A DNA stretch of 64,000 nucleotides from Nymphaea colorata (taxonomy: Eukaryota; Streptophyta; Magnoliopsida; Nymphaeales; Nymphaeaceae), in contig NC_045140.1 in NCBI RefSeq assembly GCF_008831285.2, forward strand, positions 9,670,505 to 9,734,504. Reading direction: 5' to 3'. The translations under genes and the position numbers were made by a program. Positions 1 to 13,500 of this stretch are shown here, in pieces; the first letter of the stretch is position 1; the number at the start of each line of letters is the position of its first letter. The notes beneath the pieces are model-generated. The model was not told the DNA's origin and did not search any database. It worked only from the letters and a program-made list of their open reading frames with translations.

Positions 1-265
1 CATGTTCTATTTGAAACCCCACAGATCCTTGGGAGCCTATTTCTCCTTTGGCCAACTTTGTTACTTCATATTGAATACAAGGCCAAGCAGAAATTGACAA
101 CAGACACCAAAGTGGTGCCGAGGACCAGGAAGTCCATTCATAAGAAACAAACGAAATAAAATTTTTCTGCAAATACTGCATGTTCAAGGAAATGAGATGG
201 TCCATGGGAAGATCAAAAGAGAAGGTAACATCATGCCAAGTGTTCCTTATAGCACAGTCGGAACT
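1..265 (-). CDS. Possible partial exon of an unrecognised gene running off the left edge
   Basis: The minus strand is open in one frame from about position 370 to the window edge, roughly 120 codons, which is long for this AT-rich DNA. A T-rich stretch ending in CATAG near 265 would serve as a 3' splice site. The encoded segment is rich in Trp and contains FDLPMDHLISLNMQYLQK and SYEWTSW. I do not recognise the family. It could be an internal exon, part of a pseudogene, or a chance opening in repeat DNA. No start or stop codon of the gene is inside the window. Confidence 0.3.
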
Positions 266-484
266 ACTATGAACATGAATCCAAGTTAATGCAAATAACA
301 GAAACATGCTTAATTTTAGTTCAAAACTAAACAAGGAAAACGGGGGTCGACTTCTGCTTGATGCTTGTAGACTCTAACTTTTTTCCTTTGTCCAAAAGAA
401 TGTGCATATACATGTTATCTGCTGGTGAGATTCTAGAAAATTCTAGAAAATTGACTTAAGTTAGAAGGAATCTTAAAGATAAGC

Positions 485-522
<38 letters not shown>

Positions 523-3476
523 AAATCTCGCTAGAAAATTGACTTAGTAGAAGGCATGGGGATGTCCCCATCCTGAACTTCTATATATAATGTTGCACGG
601 GAGCATTTTTGAAAGAAAAATGTGAAGAGGCGGCAAGTCCTAAGTCTCCTAGTTATGCATGAATTCCGTTTGCAAAAAAAAAAGTGATAAACACTAATTT
701 GAATGATCAAGGATCGATCAGGTGCATGTGGCATGGTCTGGTGATTCCGAACATGCAATATGGAATTTAAACATAGATTTGTATTAAAATCTAGGTTTGA
801 AACTAGGATTTGGATTAAATTCCAAATAAAGAGATTGGATTGAAAATATAAATTAAGATCTGGATTGAAGATTTGGATTATACTAATGTCAGATTGTAGT
901 TTATAGATCCATATATTGGATTTAAAATGACTGATCTAAAATATGAAGGGGCATCCGTACTGGGTCTCATTGAGCCAAGTGAGTTTGGGCTGGGTCCAAT
1001 TCACTAAGTCTAGGGAGTATGATCAAATTGGGACTGGTTTGCAAAGGTGGGTCCTGCAGGCTCGAGCCTACTGACCTGAGGTTGAATCAGGAATGAGTCA
1101 GAATTGTGCTTGGAGTGAAATGGGTTCGAACCTATATTTGACTAGGTTTAATTGGTCCAAGTCGACCAGGTTTCAAGAAATTGGGCTAAGTGCATTGAAA
1201 CTGATTTTAGTTTTAGCAAATCATGCAGACTCTTGATCAGGTCTAGAGTTTGATACCTCCCAGACAAATTGGCTCAGGCATAACCTGTCATGGGCCCTAC
1301 TGCGGCTGGGAGGACCCTCATGCTAAAAAAGTATGTAGTATCAAATTTAGAAAAATGTAGAAATATGCAGAAAAAAGTTGACCAAGTTAACCTTGATGAA
1401 GGTTTTAGAAATTTATCAGGTTTGGGTGAGCCAGTTAGGCCATGGGACTCTAGGCTAGCTAGGTCGTGGTTCCGATGGAACTAGAAAAAAGTTCTCGGTT
1501 TATCCAGAAATTGCAACATTCTTAAAAAAGAATAAGCCGGGGAAAAAGGCTTGTTTGACATGTTTTGGGTGGAGTTTTGGGAGATAGAGGTGCCCAATTG
1601 AGTGACTCATGAACTGTTACCGGTCAAGAAATCAAGAAATTTTGATGAAAATAAACAAAATCAAGCTCTAGACATGAATAAGAATGAAGTGACTGAGTGA
1701 AGTGGACATGATGAGCAAATATGTAAAATTGAAATTGTGCTTCATCGAGAACACTTTAGTCAAATCGAGCTAGGGGAAGATAGAGCCACTTGTGAAGAAG
1801 CTATTCCCCACTCGGCAGGACCTGCCACTGCGAGATCGAATGGGGCTTGTACTCTAAAGATGGATTGACAGTCAAACACTGTGGGAACTAAAGAAAACTC
1901 AATCTGAGACAAATATATATATATATATACGGACTTGGTTGATTCCACCTAGTTTGCCTAAAATTGAGCTCAATCCGTCAAAATGGTAGTAGGTGACTGG
2001 CTCCAAACTTCATGGAACTAAAATTCTTGAATTGTACTTTATGGGCCACCAAAATTAAAATAAATGAATGGAGTATCAAGAAGAACGGGGCTCATCGGAC
2101 TTAGTTTAGCTAAAATGAACTAAGTTAAATTTGACTGCACACTTGCAAACCAGAAATGATGTCTTTGGGATCCAATGGAATCTATTGCTAGCGGTGCCAG
2201 CATTAAATTGATTCAAGATCCTAGTTTCTAGGGTTTTCCTAAGGTTCATTGGCAAAATAATAAAATGAACTAGTGGTTGACCTAGTAAACTGGGCTCTCT
2301 CAAATAATAAAAGCCTATTGAGGGGTGAAATAAGATAGTCTAACACTAGTCCTAGGTCAAAGGTCAGAGTGGCTGGAAAACATGCTATATAGAGGTAAAA
2401 TGCTAAAAATGACCTAGGATTGGGTCAATGAACTATGGCTTTTCTAGGTTTGAAGTGTTGAAGATCCTAACTAGGTGAAATGGGCTAGTTTGACCCTACT
2501 CTCATGTTAAGGATCAAACTGAGTGAAAGCAGGTTGAAAATCATTTCCAGAAACGCAATAAAATGGAAAGTTCAGGGGCAAAATGGTCATTTTCTAATGT
2601 GACAAATTTGGAAAGTTCACATCTAATCTATTGTAACATCGAGATAAGAGATATTAGATTTGGGAGCCGGTATTAGTAGGGTAATCGAGTGAATACTTTC
2701 ATATAAAAAATGAACCAGCTTTACATCATCCAAGAGTGACCTAATGAATTCAAAGCCCACATCGAACAAAATGCATGAAACGATCTCTTCGCACCCCAAA
2801 ACTGAGCGACTTATTAAGTTCATCTTTTGTAGTCACTACCAAGTGATCAGGTGTTCCTTCGTGCACAATGAACATCAGTAAAGATGAGCAAAGCATCCGT
2901 AAATGTTTCACTGGCGTATGAAATCCAAAACCAAAATTTGCAATAGTGCTAAAGCAACAAACTATCAGTGAGGGTTCTGTCACAGTTTGGCACTGCCAAT
3001 TAAAATTGCTATTATTCTCTTGTGCTTTCCTTTAGAAGATCTAGGCCAAAGAAAATTTGTCGATCCATTTTCAATGTGCATGTCAAGATTTCAGTGCAGG
3101 TGTAAACTTTTCTGTTCCTTATTGGCAACCCGAGGTTAGGCAGATGCTTACCAGATTATGCCGAAGTGACCACTAACATTTATATAATTAGTTTCAAAAG
3201 TTGTATTTTATTAATGACGTGTTTACATTGTTTTATAGTTTTTTTAATGTGTTATGTCTTTGCTAGTTGTCATGATGAATAAAATCCAGATAACAGCGGA
3301 TTAGACTAATTATTAAACCTGGAGAGTTCAAGCAATTGATACTCTTAATTGTGGCATAATATTTTAACAAAGGTCCCAAACCTCGCTTCCAATCATAAAA
3401 AAAGTCATATATATTTCTCAATTTCACTCTCATATATATATATAAATAAGAGAGAGAGAGTTTCTCCTTTATAGTT

Positions 3477-3554
3477 TCTAAGAAAATCTTTCCTACTATC
3501 AGTAAAACATTTTATTCTAAGAAAATATTTCCTACTATCAGTAAAACATTTTAA
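3477..3554. repeat. 39-bp tandem duplication, two copies
   Basis: Two adjacent copies start TCTAAGAAAAT and run through CCTACTATCAGTAAAACATT. They differ at a couple of bases. No coding role is apparent. Confidence 0.85.
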
Positions 3555-3768
3555 TCACAAAGACACACACAAACACAAGGGAGGGTCAGCAGGCCAAAGG
3601 CGCTTGGTCTCCCCTCAATTTTTTTTTTTTAATTTGTATGTAAATTTTTAAAAATTGCATGTAACTTATATAAAAATTTTGAAAGATGATATTTTAGCTC
3701 CTGTCAAAATTTTGAAACCAATTTGGCCTTCCTCACTAAAAAATTATGGCTCCCCCCCCCACACATAC

Positions 3769-3772
<4 letters not shown>

Positions 3773-3844
<72 letters not shown>
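3773..3844. repeat. (TA)n microsatellite, about 72 bp
   Basis: Uninterrupted alternating TA. Open frames across it are Tyr-Ile repeats and are not genes. Comparable shorter arrays lie at 5058-5089 and 7331-7373. Confidence 0.95.
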
Positions 3845-3847
<3 letters not shown>

Positions 3848-5055
3848 TTAGCAGTACTGCTAATTACGAGAATATTTTTGTATTCTGTATCATAGTTTTG
3901 GCAAAAGCCAAGACGAACCAACGCACAATATATCTGTGGGTGATATTACATACTAATTGTTGTTAATCCCAGACCGTGTTAGTCGAAGTCTAAATCAGTT
4001 AAATAATTAATGCCAGGCTGTTTTTTCTGTGTTCTTGGTTTTTCTTTTTCTATATATATTTCTCGTCTTCCTGCAGGCCGCAAAGAATCTTCAAAGTAAT
4101 TAATCAACAGAAAATGTTTCAACATTTTTTTTTCCTTATGTACGAAGATCTCATAACTTTCTGATGAAGAATTAATTTTAATATTATACGCAAGCTGTAT
4201 TGTAGCGCATCATACATTATAAAGTAACGAATAATCTCTTTGCATGTTACAGCAACTTAACATAAGGAAAGGTTTCTCTGCATTCTCCTCGTCCACTTAT
4301 ATCTCTTTTTCCTGATCTTCCTTTCAGGAAGGAAATTAGTGTTCTGTGCAAGGTGTCCGTATGGTTGTGGAACCGTGACAGTTTGCTCAAGACTGATCAT
4401 ACGGCATCTTTGCCGATGTATGCGGGTTTACCCATATCTGCAACTTATCTTCTTTTCGTTTAAAAGTTATTTAAAAGGAACTTCAAATAACTTTAAGAAA
4501 ACACCCCTTTCCTGAACTTATTATTGTGAAATGACTGCTTAATACCATATTTGAGGGTAATGAAGATCTAGCACTCAAATAACATAATCAAGGTGTTAAG
4601 ATTTTGAACTTACTAAAATTGGATTTTTGGTCATGGCAACTTGCTGATGAAAAAGAAAATTGTATAACTTTTTGTTGCTGCTATTGAGATCGTTCTCCTG
4701 ATTTCTCGTTTTTCCTTAATGAAACTTGCCTTTTGTTTTATTTCCTGCATGCAAATTAAACTCACCTGCAGAAGTTTTATCTTCAATGGTGGAGCCAGAA
4801 GAAAATCTTTTGAGGGGCACCTATTCACAGATTTTTACTTTCAAAAGGGCATTATGTATATGACCGAACAAATATTTGAATATAAAAATAAAGAAACATT
4901 GAATTAGGGCTGCACATCTGTGGCTCCGTCTCTGCTCATCTCTGGTCTACGCGTAAGCAAACACCATTTGCCAAAGGAAGCCAAGGAGGGTTTACCTAAA
5001 AGTATGACGTTTAGAAAAGAACAGGAATATTTACTGAGAAGACACCCGCCAGAGA

Positions 5056-5092
<37 letters not shown>

Positions 5093-5362
5093 GAGAGAGA
5101 GAGAGAAAGAGAGAGAACTTGACTATTCAAGCAGATCAGTTTCTCTGTTTCGATCAGTATATGCAAAGATTTCACACAAAATTCATCAACTCGATCCGAG
5201 CTGATCCCCATTTACCATATTACGGGAAGCGCAAATAGCAGCAGAATACAGCAGACAAGATGTACAAAAAGGAACCACCCCAGTCTTTTTGCTTTCTTTC
5301 CTTCTATTCTAGTTATATTCAATAGGGGAAAGACTGAAGAAAGCCCCCAACATGTAACCTAT

Positions 5363-5784
5363 TCAAGGTTTGCCACGCTCTTGTGTGTAGATGTAATCAG
5401 TATGAAGACATTCATCTGCACTTAGCCCTTTACACTCTTTATCATCCAACTTTCGCTCCTGCAAGATTAGAAACATCATCGAAACCCAAACTGTCTTGGA
5501 AAAGGCTCATGAAGAACTCTGAACGACCACAGATTTAATTAATTAGAATCATGAGGGCATGCAGCGATTACAAACATGAAAAGCAACCAATCAAGGTCTG
5601 GAAAAGTCTATAACAGGAGAACAAACACAGACCGTGCATGCGAAGCAAGACTTACAGATGCCAACAACTTTCTATTCCACAAGTTCAGCGGAGGAAGCTG
5701 GCCAGATTCTGTCATGCTCGAGGTGGCAGCTGCAGACATGAAAAGTAGAGAGGCAACCAAGAAAAGGAGGAAGTACTTGGCCAT
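5363..5784 (-). CDS. PSK: Phytosulfokine (PSK) peptide-hormone precursor, two exons
   Basis: Exon 1 is 5784-5656 (43 codons) and exon 2 is 5458-5363 (31 codons plus TGA). The 197-bp intron begins GTAAGT and ends GCAG, in phase 0. The 74-residue product starts MAKYFLLFLVASLLFMSAAA, a clear secretory signal peptide, and ends DECLHTDYIYTQERGKP. YIYTQ is the exact PSK pentapeptide. In the known family both Tyr are sulfated by tyrosylprotein sulfotransferase in the Golgi, proteases release the peptide in the apoplast, and it is read by the receptor kinases PSKR1/2. The acidic Asp before the first Tyr that supports sulfation is present, as are two Cys upstream (KECKG and DECL). The basic RRTL-like stretch usual between the second Cys and the His-Asp-Tyr is absent, so the precursor is compact. 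The start was chosen because it opens the signal peptide; the upstream in-frame part is translated CT repeat and stands in for 5' leader. Confidence 0.9.
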
Positions 5785-5913
5785 TTCTGTTTGTTTCCAA
5801 TCTATGAAAATCGAGATACAGGTGAAAGGAATTTGCAGAAGACGATAGCTATCTGTGCATATATATAAATTTCCTAGTGTGAATCCACCGACTATATCAA
5901 TGACCCATGCGAA

Positions 5914-5920
<7 letters not shown>

Positions 5921-5946
<26 letters not shown>

Positions 5947-5955
5947 CTTTAAATA
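5921..5955 (-). promoter_or_regulatory. Putative TATA box and pyrimidine-rich leader of the PSK gene
   Basis: On the minus strand TATTTAAA lies at 5955-5948, followed at once by a (CT)n run at 5946-5921. The start codon is at 5784. A TATA element about 30 bp ahead of a CT-rich start region is a common plant promoter arrangement. This is inferred from position only. Confidence 0.45.
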
Positions 5956-6012
5956 GGCATAGAGAGGTGGGCATTTTATAATAAATGTCAAAATGCAGCT
6001 GATCAAAGTCAA

Positions 6013-7328
6013 TTCTAGGTATTATCACCAGAATAGTGGCATAGGAAGCCTCCTGTTTATGCCACTATTATTACCAAAGCAGTCTCCCCCTTGTGCAGCG
6101 TGTTAAGGTTCAAAATTTCAATGAACCACATTTTTATTTTGGCCAAACTAACTAAAGGAAAGGACAGAAAAATATTTTAAAATATATCGTTCAAAACCCA
6201 TTAGTTAAATAATCTTTTTGACTTTTGGTGCGGCTGACTTTATAATGGAATTAATTATAGTGAGAACTCTAATGCATGCAGATACATGATACCAAGATAC
6301 ACTTGAATGTGGCCAACTAGAAATTACTAATCAGGATTGCTGATACATCACATATTGAGAGGGTACTTTTAAATCTACAGCAATCCGGTTAGACTGTAGA
6401 CAATCTTAGTTATTGCCCTGAGTTATCATTTTGAACTCACGCAGAAGTTGAGCATCTTAATTTTCTTATATTCTGTATTTTTAAGCATAAAATTAAAATT
6501 CCTCTTGGGTCAGAGGCAGTTTTTATACTAAGCAGATTAAATATGTTGGCTAGGGCAAATCCAGAAAACTTTTCCAGAATGACCCTCATTCACAGATTTT
6601 CATATCCGAATTAATGGCACTCATCTATATAACAGAGCGAAGATTTGAATATGTTAATGTGAAAATAAAGAAAAATTAAAGTGCTGGTGTGAGTAACTGA
6701 AAACACGAGCGCATATATGTCTCTGCCACTTTCAGGAGCTGCCTCCATGTTATGCTGATATTGATCAGGGCAATATTGCTCCTCACAATGTAGCTTTAGT
6801 TTGTCATGGGGGAGTGATATTTCAATATAGTCCATTTAATTATTAAAAGCCTTTATAGTTCACCAACTAGTTGTTTGGTTCACCAACTGATATTTTCAAT
6901 TATGGCATGATGATATAAGATAATAGCAGTTGAAGGGAGGTGATGTTTCAATTTTTGTGCAAGTTAATTAGCAAACAGATTACGCTTGAGCATGAAGCCT
7001 CTGGGAATTTAACAATGAATGAAGACATGGTTGTGGCACACATAACTCTCATACATGAATAATAAAAATATGCTTCGCGTTATTGTATATACAGCACTCC
7101 GAATTGCCAAGAAATTTCTTTTGATTTGAAACCAGCTAAAATATGTCGGATATATATATAATAAAGGAGAAGGAGCAGCTGCAACATCACAACTAGTGAT
7201 GATCTGACAGCTCTTCTTCCTCAATAATTTTTGTTTTTCAATGCATGTTGATCTTACAGAATCGTTATTCCTAAGGTTCATTTAATAATACACATATACA
7301 TATTCCATACACATACACATATTTCAAG

Positions 7329-7376
<48 letters not shown>

Positions 7377-10300
7377 CCATTTCAAACCGTCCAATCTCGA
7401 TGTTAAGAAGAACATATCTAGATAATAAAGAATTATGGTTTAAAGAATCCTTTAGAAAAATAGCAGGACTTAAGATATATAATTAATTTGATCGAAGAGA
7501 TATTCATTTATTAGCCAGTCAACCCCATTTTATCATAATTATTTATAATAGCTTTGTTTACTTCGGCTCTCTTTCTCTTTCTCTCCCCCAAATGACGGAT
7601 AGTGCAAACTGGTCCTGTCTGGTGGTGTGTAATGAACATGTCCTTTGTTCGATTTTCAAAAGCTATCCTGAGGACATTGAGAGATGTTGGTATAAGGAGA
7701 CATTTAATGTGGTTTATCCGGCCCTCCCTCTCCACTCCTCTCTCTCTCTCTCTCAATCTCTCTCTATATATATATGTATGGGAAATGAAAATCATGAATT
7801 GACAAGACAAAGCTGGAAAAACCACTTACCAGGTTTGTTTGCTTTTGAAGCTTTGGATCTTCAGATAGGAATAGATGATTTAGGTTGAGAAATTCAAGGA
7901 CCAGTGACGATCGATCGCTTTTAATATCACATCGCATGCAGCCAAGTGCATGAACCAATTAAAGTCAATTTCAAGCAGGACATTGATGAACCGATTTTAA
8001 AGTTCAACATTTAAAATCCACCTCAATGCGTTTTGTACATCATGTACATTGGAAAAGTCTAAGAACTAACGTGTGTGCCTTTAATTTGCAAGGCTAGCAA
8101 ACGTAATACGCACATATACGGGGATTTAAAATCTGCCGAATTTAGATATTAGATGATGGCTACATCAAACATCTAGTACTAAAAAAAACCGTCCATGGTG
8201 CAGCAATAGATAGCAATATTGTTTATAGTTTTCTATGAAATTTTATCTTTTAGCATCTTGTTCAGGTGGAGCTAGAAAGTTTCTATGAGAGAGGCCGAAT
8301 TATAGTTTTAAAGTTTTAACAGCCACTGAAATACAATCTTTGAAAATTTTTACATATCCTAAATGAAATTTTTAAAAAAATTACATGTAAAATTCTGTGT
8401 CTTTTTTAAATATTGAGTGGAAGTCAACGCCCCTGCTGGGCCCGTAGCTCCATCAATAGATTTGGATATCTCTGTCACACACATACATAATTTTACATGC
8501 TAAATACTTATGTATTTTAGCTAGCTAGGTGCATGTCTCTTTATTGAAAACTTTATAGAAAAGATGAAAGAGTGTGTGACGTTCTTATGTAGAAACGTAT
8601 TCATAAAAAAGGTATATAGGATTTTTTAGATTATTTACTCTCTCTCTCTCTCTCTCTCTGAGTTCGAGTTTTCAAAACAACAACAATTCTTTGATCCAAC
8701 GTATTTATGAAAAATTTAAACCGATAACTTTGTTGGTTCTTCATACAAACCGCCCATTGCTGAGAACTGAGGTTGATTCCTCCAGAGCAGGAATAATAGA
8801 TTTTTCTGTGTGTGCGGATCGCACTTGCGATTCAAGACGCTGGAATGACGTCTTCTTTATGAGGCAACATGGACAGCGACTCGCTTGTGTTCAAAGCAGG
8901 TAGATGTCCCCAATGTTAATGTCCGGAAGCTGGACAAATTACGTACTCAAGAAATTTATTCATTTGTTGGGTCTCGTATATATAAATACAACAAAGTGGT
9001 CCATGTTTGCTACGCGTTCTGCTCCCCATTAATATGAGAGCCAATAGGACAGGCCAAGTTATCGTTGGACGCAAACCAAGGCCTCTTTGGAAGTAGTATA
9101 CATCTGCATCCCGAGGAGGAGCTCATAGATTTTATTTTTTTGTTAGAGACAAATATCCAAATGCATGTAAGTCTCGCAACAAGAATTTTAATTGGCAGGC
9201 CATATTTCGCTCGTTTGCTTCTTGCGATCCAGCTTTGAACCTTGAGGGCGACCCCCAGCTTCTCTCTCTCTCTCTCTCTCTCTCTCTTTATATATATATA
9301 TATATATAGACACACACACACAGGCTCAAATTTTGTAAGTTAATTTACCCTTTTATATACGCAACTTAACCTTCTACGTGTGATATTACTATTTATTTTA
9401 AAGAGATACTTGGTCATTTTTTGTTTAGTTGTCCTTTTTGTTCTGATGGTAAAAAGTAAAAAATTTTACAAGGTCTAGTTGAATAAGTTGTGCGTTTTTG
9501 TAAGTGATAAAAGGCAGTAGTCCATTTCAGATTTAAGCTAAAATCATATGTGTAGGTTGATTAGTTGAGTTCAAATCTAATGATTTTGGTCCATTGCTGG
9601 ACTTTAATTCTTGCTTTATATCAGGACGATTTGATTTTCATGAGCATCATTTTTTTTTTACATGTAATTTAAATATACGGATGCTCAACATATGATTGTT
9701 ATAAGAAATTATACATTTCTAGATGATATAATACTTGGTGTAATTTTTAGGCAAAAAACTAATACACGGTTCAGAAATTGCAAAGACATTTATGGGTGAA
9801 AAGCAAGCAAAGGAAAATACGGCAGGAGAGAGAACGAGAGAGAGAGAGGGAGATATAAACTTCATTGATGCACATCTTCTTGTTCATTAGGCAGTGTTCA
9901 ATTGGAAACCTTTTCTCCTGGTTTCCAATTAGTATAAATTGATTGCATATTAAGTAGTTATTGGTGCGTGAATAAAATAGTGTCAACTGAGAATGGTTCA
10001 ATAAATAGTCTGCTTTTCTCATAACAATTAAGAAGCTTTCAAAGTTGGGGAAAACAAAAAAGGAACGGCAAAACCGAGAGAGTGAGATTGAGATTTTCCA
10101 AGAAGAAATTAACTGCCCTTTATTGTGGCAATAACATTGACCCATTTTCTAACGTTCTCAATTCTGCAATTTCCCAAGTCAAACCAGAGATTTTGGGGAA
10201 TTTTTCGAAATTAGTAAGATGATCATGAGGTTGAACTTTTGGTTTCAGTCTACATGCAATTGACAGTGTGTTTGGAAGCATGTGTTGAGATTTATAAAAA

Positions 10301-10505
10301 TCAGGTCACTTGGAATCGCCACCTCCCTGAGTTGATTTTGGGCCTCCGATTCTTGTTTGGAGTCATAAATTAGGTAGGATTTGGTAATGAAAATGTCTGT
10401 CAAACCAAGGTCCATTTCTCAGGTTGGATTGGTGAAGAACCAAGCCACCCACTATTCCTCTCATAGACAGATTTGTCGATCTTGGTTGCTGCACCTTTTC
10501 CTACC
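6013..10505. other. Intergenic DNA, no gene recognised
   Basis: Only short open frames, most of them created by microsatellites: (TA)n at 7331-7373, (CT)n near 7738-7765 and 8637-8659, and (CT)n-(TA)n-(CA)n at 9259-9322. The last 100 bases lead into the Copia remnant that starts at 10506; its LTR could not be defined. Confidence 0.6.
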
Positions 10506-13500
10506 ATGGCAACATCCACAACAGCTAAGTATCCATATCTCTCTACTATGAATGTAGCGAACTTTGTTTCCATTGAACTTTCACACAATAGCTACTTGTT
10601 GTGGAAGACAAAATTCATGGACTCATAGAATCTACACTAGCTTCTACCAGCTGGTGTAGATAGGTTGATTCCTACACCAGCTTCTACCATAGGATCTATA
10701 GATAATGGTGAAGCCATGAGACGGCCAAATCCCGATTTTTCTGCTTGGAAGCAATCAAGCCATCTCTTAAAGGTTGGATAACTAGGTCTTTCACAGAGGA
10801 AGTTTTAGGACTAATCATGGGACATGAGACTGCTGCACAAATATGGAAAACTTTAACAGAAGCCTTTGCTCAAGAATCAAAAGATAGGAAGATTATGTTG
10901 ACATGAAAGCTGAAATTTTACCGCAAACAAGATAAACCCGTCACTAAGTATGTCACAAGCTTCAGAGCTATATATGATGAACTCACTGCCATAAGGAAGC
11001 CTCTAACAAATGACAAGAAGGTATTTTGGCTTGTCAATGGACTTGGACTATCAGTCATTTATGACTTCTATTCTCATGCCGTCGGTACCATCATACCTTG
11101 ATGCTATGTCATTGCTTCAAGGACATGAAACCATCAAAGATTTGCATGCAGGGGAGACTAGATTGAATAGTCAAATGGCTTTTTTCAAGTAATAGTCCAG
11201 CAATCATAATAATAAAAAACACTACAATAACAATTGATGCAACAACAATAACAATAATAGTCTATTCAATGTGTGGCTTCATTATTGCAACTCAGACGCG
11301 AAATAAGCAAGAACCGACTAATGGAGATTCCCAATAAACCCAACGTACTATGTCAAATTTGTGGATTAAATTATCATAGTGTCTTCAAATGTTATCACAG
11401 GTTTGATCATGCCCATCAACCTCTTGAAATGCCATGAGTCTTTGTTAAGTTGTAGACCCTAATGATCAAGACTGGTTTCTCAACACCGAAGCAAGTTCTC
11501 ATGTGACAGATGCTCCAGGTAAACTCAAGAGCTGCACTCCATATACTAGAACATAAAAAAATATGTAAGGAAATGGTCAACATGTTGATATTGTGCATGT
11601 TAGAGCTGCTAATATTCATGTAGGAAATGATCCAATTCCTCTAGACAATGTCCTTGTAGTGCCTAACATTAAAAAGAATCTTATTTTGTCAACCAACTAA
11701 CTTTCTCTTTGCCTTACATATTTGAAATTTTTTCCAACTTCTTTGCTACTAAGAACAATGAAGGAAGTGATTGCAATGGAGTCTAGAGAAGGCGACTTAC
11801 ATAGACAGTGCTCTTTTCAAAAGGTTCCAATAAGCTCCTTTTGAAGTTTGGTATGGACGACTTGGTCATCCACATCATAAAGTCTTAGATTTCATGACTG
11901 CAAATAAGTTGATTTTTGTGGCAAATAATTTACAAAAACCTTTTATTTGTGCTAGTTGTCAGATGGAAAAGGTGTGCATACTTCCATTTATCTCTATTGA
12001 TGATGATTGTGATTTCATATTTGCTAAAGTTCATTGCAATTTATGGCACCACGTCTCATTGCTTCTTGTCAGAATATTAAATATTATGTCATATTTATGG
12101 ATCAATTTTCTACATATTCTTAGATATATCCCCTAGAATGGAAATCTGATTTTTTTTGCTAAATTCATCTCAGTTTGATGAAAAGCTAACTGTTTTTCAA
12201 AGTGATGAAGGATGCGAGTTTAGTAGTTCGGCCTTCATTGACTATTTAAAGGAGAACGTCATCAAACACCAAAAATCTTGGCCCAATACTCCTAAGCAAA
12301 ATAGAATGGTGCCGCGCAAGCATAGATCTATTGCAGAATTGGTTTCTTACCATGTTGTTTCATAGTAACCTCCCAAACCAATATTGGGTCGAGGCCTTCC
12401 CCACTATTGTATGGCTCATCAACATGCTTCAATCACAGGTTTTATACATGCAAAGTGCATATGAGATTCTACAAAAAAGCACCCCGATTATTCTTGTCTT
12501 TGTGTCTTTGGATCTAGATGTTATCTCTACATAGATTCGGGGTTATACAAATCAAAAATATCAACCCAAGTCTTACCGTGTGCGTTAGATGGCTATATCA
12601 ACCATCATAAGGGATATAGTTACCTTTACCCTTCAAATGGATAGATGATACATCTCATAGCATATCGCATTTGATGAGACCATTTTTTCCTACCAAATCA
12701 CCATACCTAGAGCAATACCCTCTAATGATGATTTTGTATTATTTTCTGACTCTTTAAATAACCACCATCTAGAGTCTCAACGTTTAGCACAAATGCATAA
12801 TACTGAAGACCCACCTAATGATCTCCCTAGAGAAATACCAAACCCCTCATTACCTTTAGAACTATCCCAACCCATTGAACCAACAGCCTCAACAACATCC
12901 TCTACCACATCTAATCATTCAATGACTACTTGATCTAAATCAAACATTGTCAAACCTAATCCAAAATATGCCCTTAACACCACATCTATTCCAAAAGAAC
13001 ACTCCCATTATTCCCTTGCTCTTAAGCACCCGGGTTGAGATGGCTGCTTTATAAGCTAATTACACCTAGGATCTTAGGGCTTGAACTTCAGACGTGAACG
13101 TGATCGGTAACCATTGGGTGTTCAAAACTAAACTAAAAGGAGATGGACAACTTGAAAGGCTCAAGGCTCGGCTTGTAGCGCAAGAATATAGTCGAATTCA
13201 AGGACCGGATTTCTTGGAGACCTTCTCGCTGATGGTAAAATTTGCTATTATAAGGTTAGTGTTTAGCCTTGCGCTTACTTTTGATTGGCCGCTCAAGCAA
13301 TTAGATGTAAAAAATGTCTTTTTTAATGGCTATCTTCCTGAGCCTGTTTATATTGAGAAACTTCTTGGATTTAAGATTTGTCCAAGCATCATTATGTTTG
13401 TAGACTAAATTGAGAACTTTATGGATTAAAACAAGCACATCGGACCTGGTATGACAAATTTGTTTGATTCTTGTTGGCATGTCAGATCCACCCCTATTTG

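Larger units (their letters stand above)
371..5362. other. Intergenic DNA without a recognisable gene
   Basis: No coding pattern I can support. The stretch holds a (GA)n run at about 488-518, a 39-bp tandem duplication at 3477-3554, a long (TA)n array at 3773-3844 and a (TA)n plus (GA)n run at 5058-5116. The part from about 950 to 3000 is littered with stops and reads like old, decayed transposon DNA, but I cannot name a family. Confidence 0.6.

Noticed and set aside
1121-1145. GGGTTCGAACC, considered as a tRNA T-loop
   Set aside because: No acceptor stem, D-arm or anticodon arm can be placed around it.
3655-3966. Open frames with long Tyr-Ile repeats here and at 18361-18859
   Set aside because: They are translations of (TA)n microsatellites on either strand.
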